Source: a virus. From it: a stretch of 22,610 bases of DNA. A model generated the notes under the pieces. That model was not told the DNA's origin, ran no database searches, and saw nothing but the letters and a program-made list of their open reading frames with translations. This document shows, piece after piece, positions 19,181 to 22,610 of the stretch (its first letter is position 1; each line of letters starts with the position of its first letter). The position numbers and the translations under genes were made by a program. Location of the stretch: positions 1-22,610 of IMG/VR virus record IMGVR_UViG_3300025118_000169; one strand, given 5' to 3'.

Positions 19181-19558
19181 CTATTTATAGCTCCATATCC
19201 AAGGTCTTGGGTGAGTATCACTGTTTTCCATTGTATCTATGTGGAGAAACCTCCTCTCATGTGGTCCTCTTTGTGATACTCCAATGCCAGTGAAGTCATG
19301 TTGAATAGCTAACTTCATTAATCTGTAGGCAGACTTACCACTAATCAAGACATCAACTGCTTTACCATAGAGGTGAGGAGAATTAGCTGCACCTCCTATG
19401 GTTGTATTATATCCTATGCTTCTATATCCTGAACTTATAATCATTGGTTCATTGAACTCATGACGAAGAGCTTCCAGCTTTTCCATAAACCCTTCATCCA
19501 TTTCACATTCGTCTGTACCTTTACATTTAAGTTCGTTTACAGAAAAGTAATTCCACAT
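19181..19558 (-). CDS. M15 family peptidase, probable endolysin, 125 aa
   Basis: This protein matches the M15 (Peptidase_M15_3) group that cuts peptide bonds in peptidoglycan. SSGYRSIGYN at residues 42-51 is followed by S-P-H-L-Y-G-K-A-V-D at 60-69, which gives zinc ligands His62 and Asp69. HERRFLHID at 100-108 gives His106 (and Asp108), and RPWIWSY closes the fold. No signal sequence is seen, so a holin is needed, and the GTA-type holin at 16937 would suit. The start forms a TAATG junction with the gene before it on this strand. It differs in chemistry from the SleB-type enzyme at 1807. Confidence 0.88.
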   Translation of the reverse strand: MWNYFSVNELKCKGTDECEMDEGFMEKLEALRHEFNEPMIISSGYRSIGYNTTIGGAANSPHLYGKAVDVLISGKSAYRLMKLAIQHDFTGIGVSQRGPHERRFLHIDTMENSDTHPRPWIWSYK

Positions 19559-19923
19559 TATTTTTCCTCTTCTTTTGTTTTAGTTGTATCGGGATGATGA
19601 CCATTATGCATTCGATAAAGTCTATCTATTTCAATCTCTAAATTCTGTATCCTTACTTCGACAGCACCATCTCTTTCAGATCTCTCCTTTAAAATTTGTG
19701 GAGATAATATATCTTTACTCATAGTATCTATAGCCGATAAAGCTACTGCTTGTCTAGCCTCCACTTTATCAATCCTTGTAAAGATTTCAGTGAGATTTTT
19801 TCTGACTTCATCTAATTGCTGTACAATAGAACGTATGGTAGCCTTCAGTACTCCCCATGTAGCAGCAAGTCCTGCCAGTACTGTCCCTAATGTGACAAGT
19901 TCTCTTGGTCCTAACTCCAGCAT
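19558..19923 (-). CDS. Membrane-anchored coiled-coil protein, 121 aa
   Basis: A single hydrophobic stretch at about residues 9-30 (LVTLGTVLAGLAATWGVLK) is followed by a long helical, heptad-rich region (SIVQQLDEVRKNLTEIFTRIDKVEARQ, then EVRIQNLEIEIDRLYRM) and a charged tail (TKTKEEEK). This shape fits an inner-membrane spanin-like or holin-associated protein, or a virion membrane component. It has TAATG junctions on both sides and sits directly before the endolysin, so a lysis role is plausible. No catalytic motif is seen. Confidence 0.68.
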   Translation of the reverse strand: MLELGPRELVTLGTVLAGLAATWGVLKATIRSIVQQLDEVRKNLTEIFTRIDKVEARQAVALSAIDTMSKDILSPQILKERSERDGAVEVRIQNLEIEIDRLYRMHNGHHPDTTKTKEEEK

Positions 19924-22610
19924 TATTCATCCTTAATCTTAGTACTTTCATACAATTTATAAAGTTCTTCTATATCTTGTATAGGAACTACTTTACCTGC
20001 ATTACGTAAAAATCTATGGTCTTGTTCTGTTAGCACATCAGGCATAAATCTATTATCCCATGCATTTTGTATAAGTTGTTGAAGAGCATTATTTATGTCA
20101 TACTTACCATCTTGTGTAATACCTCTAAAATAATCTTGAGAAGTAGTAGTAAGAGGATCACCGTCTGTTAAAATATTAAAAGAATCGGCTGCTCTCTTTA
20201 ATCTTTTATAGTCTCTTATTTTTATATCTTGTGAATCTAGATAAGCATTAAATAAAGCTTCAGGATCATTGATAGTTTGATCTTTATAGGCAGGTGAATC
20301 TTTAAATGCTTGTCTACTTCTTTGAACTTGTCTTGCCAAAGCAGGTAACTTCTTACCTAATGCTGTTGTTAGATCAAGTCTTTGAGTCTGAAGACCAGCC
20401 AGATTAGGCCAGAGTGCTACCTGATCTTCAGTCAATGTATTACCATACTTACCTACTGCTCCTAATCCATACTTCTGTCTTTCCTTCAGACTACTCTCAT
20501 ACTGAAGTCGTTTTCTAAGAAGAGGAACAAATCCCATCTCAAAAGGACCAACACTTTCTAGTAAAGCTTGTTCCCATATACCGGGTTGAAGAGGATCAAA
20601 ATCTTTATTAGCTAATTTTAATGCAGCTTCTGTTATCATGGAAGGTCCGACAAATGGACCCATTGCTTTATCCCATAGACCAACTCCTAATACTCCCCAA
20701 TCAGGTTCCTCTCCTGATAAAGCTGCTTCAGATGTAGCTCTAGCTATATATTTAATATAATCATAAGGATCAATAGGACCAAGATTAATAAAGTCTACAC
20801 CTAATCTATTATTTTTATCTCTATTAATAGGACTTAAATAAATTCTAGGAATATTTTTATTATATGCAGGACCAGCTTCATCAATAGCTTTATCCTGATC
20901 TGGAGTTATTCCAAAAACATTCATTGATTGTCTAACAGCTACATCTCCTCCAAGTCCAGCTACAGTCATTCCCCCTAATCTTTTAAAACCTTCTCTCATT
21001 AAGATAGGATTACCTGATGTAAGATCTCTGTAAGTATACTTACCAAGATTAAGAGATGTTCTAATCATTTCAGCAGGAAAAGACAGAAAGTCTCCTATAG
21101 GTGCTCTTCTTAATTGTTTTAATCTTTTGTTAACCAGATTATAGTTAGGCATTAGATTACGAGTACGTTCAGCAGCCAACTCCATAAGCCGATCCCTACC
21201 CATTGCCCCACTCTTTAATTCATTTTTATAAGCTTTCTCAAGATAATTCTTTGTCTTATTAAAATGAACAAGCTTAAACATATTATCTTCATCTCTATAA
21301 AGTTGCATAGTTTTTTTAGCTATACTTCTTGGAATACCACCTGTAGCCCTGTCCATTATTTTTGTAATTGTATTATCATAGCCATCTTTAACCATATCTC
21401 TTAAACTGGCTCTTACAGTTTCAGCCCTAACATCACTATCAATTACTCCAAGTCTTTGCAGTTCTCCAATTTCTTTAGCAAATTCTCTGTCATTTTTTCC
21501 AAGCATTCTCTTAGCTAGAAATGTAGCTTGTCCTTTACCAAAAGGAATAAAACCATTAGCCGTCATTATAACTACATTGCCCATAGTATTTCTACCATGT
21601 GTGGCAGGAGAAGCAACAGTCTTCATTATCTGAGATAATGCCTTCATTTTAATCCAATTCCTAATCCAAGGCGCACTAGGAGAAGCTAATTCTAAACCAT
21701 TTTTAATAATATCTTCATATGCTTTATCAACAAATAAACCTCTGAGTGGATTATCAAAATTCTTCACGGCTTCTCTACCAGATTGTCCTATTCTATCATC
21801 TATTGCTTTACCTAAATCATATAGTCTATCTGCATCTGGATTTATATAAACAGGATCACCTGCTTCTGTAACTTGTTTAGGATTTAAACCTCCTCTGGTA
21901 GCTATAGGAGCAACTTCTCTACCAGCCCTATCTACTCTTTTTCTTGTTAAAACTCTTTTCATTTCATTAAGATAGTCTTGCTCTGCTTTAAGAACAGAAA
22001 GTTTTTGAAAAGTTTTTCCAAAGTTTTTGTATGGATCTTTATATTCTCCCCATAAAGCTCTTAATTCAGGAGGTTGATACTTTCTTTTTGAAAATGGTTT
22101 AGTGGCTCCTCTGGAAAACTCAGCTAATTTAGTTATAAATTTATCAGGATCTTCTCCCTTCCATCCCTTTCTTGTAACAAGACGAGTTGCTTCCGAAGGT
22201 TTCATTCCTCCTGCTATATATTTTAATACTGGTTCTAGATCTTTATTAGCTATACCTACTTGTTCTTTTAAATAAGTTTCTGCATCTGATTTAATCTTAT
22301 TAAATTTTTCTTCTCCTACCTTTTTTCTAAGACTATCTAATCCTTTCCATGATGGATCATCAAAAGTTCTATAAGATCTATTAATATAAGTTCCAAGATT
22401 TTTATCTATCTTAGCTTTCATTTTACCTGTTCTTAATCGTGATCCTACTATAGTTGATAATTCATCTATTGAATCTCTCATTTCTTTTACAAGTAATCCT
22501 ACTTCTTTAGTATCTGAATTATTAATTAATTCATCCATTATCTTTACATCAGAATTTTCTCTTGTAGCTCCAGCTAAAGCATCATTTACAGTCTCTAATA
22601 CTTTTGGATC
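19923..22610 (-). CDS. Large internal virion / DNA ejection protein (5' end outside the window)
   Basis: At least 895 residues are visible and the frame runs to the right edge without a stop, so the N-terminus is outside. The ATG at 22538 is not a likely start: no ribosome site precedes it and the frame is open for 24 codons upstream (beginning DPKVLETVNDALAGATREN). The protein is mostly helical and charged, with a glycine-rich, partly hydrophobic segment (RLGGMTVAGLGGDVAV, about residue 525-540 from 22538). Such size and composition fit podovirus internal virion proteins that are ejected to form a channel for DNA. No lytic domain is recognised in the visible part. It leads the structural arm, followed by coiled-coil and endolysin genes. 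Confidence 0.68.
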   Translation of the reverse strand, partial: DPKVLETVNDALAGATRENSDVKIMDELINNSDTKEVGLLVKEMRDSIDELSTIVGSRLRTGKMKAKIDKNLGTYINRSYRTFDDPSWKGLDSLRKKVGEEKFNKIKSDAETYLKEQVGIANKDLEPVLKYIAGGMKPSEATRLVTRKGWKGEDPDKFITKLAEFSRGATKPFSKRKYQPPELRALWGEYKDPYKNFGKTFQKLSVLKAEQDYLNEMKRVLTRKRVDRAGREVAPIATRGGLNPKQVTEAGDPVYINPDADRLYDLGKAIDDRIGQSGREAVKNFDNPLRGLFVDKAYEDIIKNGLELASPSAPWIRNWIKMKALSQIMKTVASPATHGRNTMGNVVIMTANGFIPFGKGQATFLAKRMLGKNDREFAKEIGELQRLGVIDSDVRAETVRASLRDMVKDGYDNTITKIMDRATGGIPRSIAKKTMQLYRDEDNMFKLVHFNKTKNYLEKAYKNELKSGAMGRDRLMELAAERTRNLMPNYNLVNKRLKQLRRAPIGDFLSFPAEMIRTSLNLGKYTYRDLTSGNPILMREGFKRLGGMTVAGLGGDVAVRQSMNVFGITPDQDKAIDEAGPAYNKNIPRIYLSPINRDKNNRLGVDFINLGPIDPYDYIKYIARATSEAALSGEEPDWGVLGVGLWDKAMGPFVGPSMITEAALKLANKDFDPLQPGIWEQALLESVGPFEMGFVPLLRKRLQYESSLKERQKYGLGAVGKYGNTLTEDQVALWPNLAGLQTQRLDLTTALGKKLPALARQVQRSRQAFKDSPAYKDQTINDPEALFNAYLDSQDIKIRDYKRLKRAADSFNILTDGDPLTTTSQDYFRGITQDGKYDINNALQQLIQNAWDNRFMPDVLTEQDHRFLRNAGKVVPIQDIEELYKLYESTKIKDE

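Noticed and set aside
1-22610. tRNA genes, CRISPR arrays, insertion sequences, integrase
   Set aside because: No cloverleaf-like sequence, regular repeat-spacer series, transposase or integrase motif was noticed by eye. A tRNA scan would be needed to exclude a divergent tRNA.

Overview
The window is a piece of a lytic, tailed double-stranded DNA phage genome. It is AT-rich and very tightly packed, with most genes overlapping by 1 to 20 bases or joined through TAATG/ATGA junctions. The replication genes are of the T7 type: a zinc-finger/TOPRIM primase-helicase, a short family A DNA polymerase, a gp2.5-like single-strand binding protein, a PD-(D/E)XK exonuclease and a DUF3310 protein. With them come a B12-dependent (class II) ribonucleotide reductase, a HesB/IscA-like iron-sulfur carrier, an Hsp20 chaperone and a GTA-type three-TM holin. 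This mix suggests a marine podovirus-like phage of an alphaproteobacterium, but the host is inference. No phage RNA polymerase is visible here, and the clearest promoters match the host sigma-70 consensus.

Layout on the + strand. Positions 1-1336 hold the tail of an upstream gene and a string of mini-genes (48-70 residues), three of which carry paired CxxC zinc- or iron-binding motifs, one rubredoxin-like. Positions 1333-2286 hold a cupin, two very short hydrophobic ORFs and a secreted SleB-type cell-wall hydrolase. Positions 2270-2320 hold a promoter candidate and an AT palindrome in front of the replication block. Positions 2353-8121 hold three small proteins, primase-helicase, an HNH nuclease, a nuclease-fold-like protein, DNA polymerase, a secreted FecR-domain protein and a second copy of the nuclease-fold-like protein. 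Positions 8131-8782 are a self-contained promoter-SSB-terminator unit. Positions 8783-12397 hold exonuclease, a GIY-YIG nuclease, an unknown, a DUF3310 protein, ribonucleotide reductase and a small basic protein. Positions 12375-12975 are a second promoter-gene-terminator unit, for Hsp20. Positions 12989-16924 are a sugar/methyl-transfer cassette: a GT8-like glycosyltransferase, a 793-residue three-part fusion ending in a DUF115/Maf-like domain, and a methyltransferase. Positions 16937-19152 hold the holin, a tiny basic protein, the HesB-like protein, three unknowns (one a membrane protein) and the small terminase subunit.

On the - strand (19181-22610) an M15 peptidase, a membrane-anchored coiled-coil protein and a very large protein, probably an internal virion (ejection) protein, converge on the terminase gene. 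The large protein runs off the right edge. The window therefore joins the early/replication arm to the end of the structural arm.

The most unusual points are the two promoter-gene-terminator cassettes set into an otherwise continuous operon, a structured Hsp20 leader that could hide its ribosome binding site, a phage FecR-domain protein whose signal sequence is doubled by a 30-bp tandem duplication, paired nuclease-fold paralogs around the polymerase, and the fused glycosyl/methyl/DUF115 protein.
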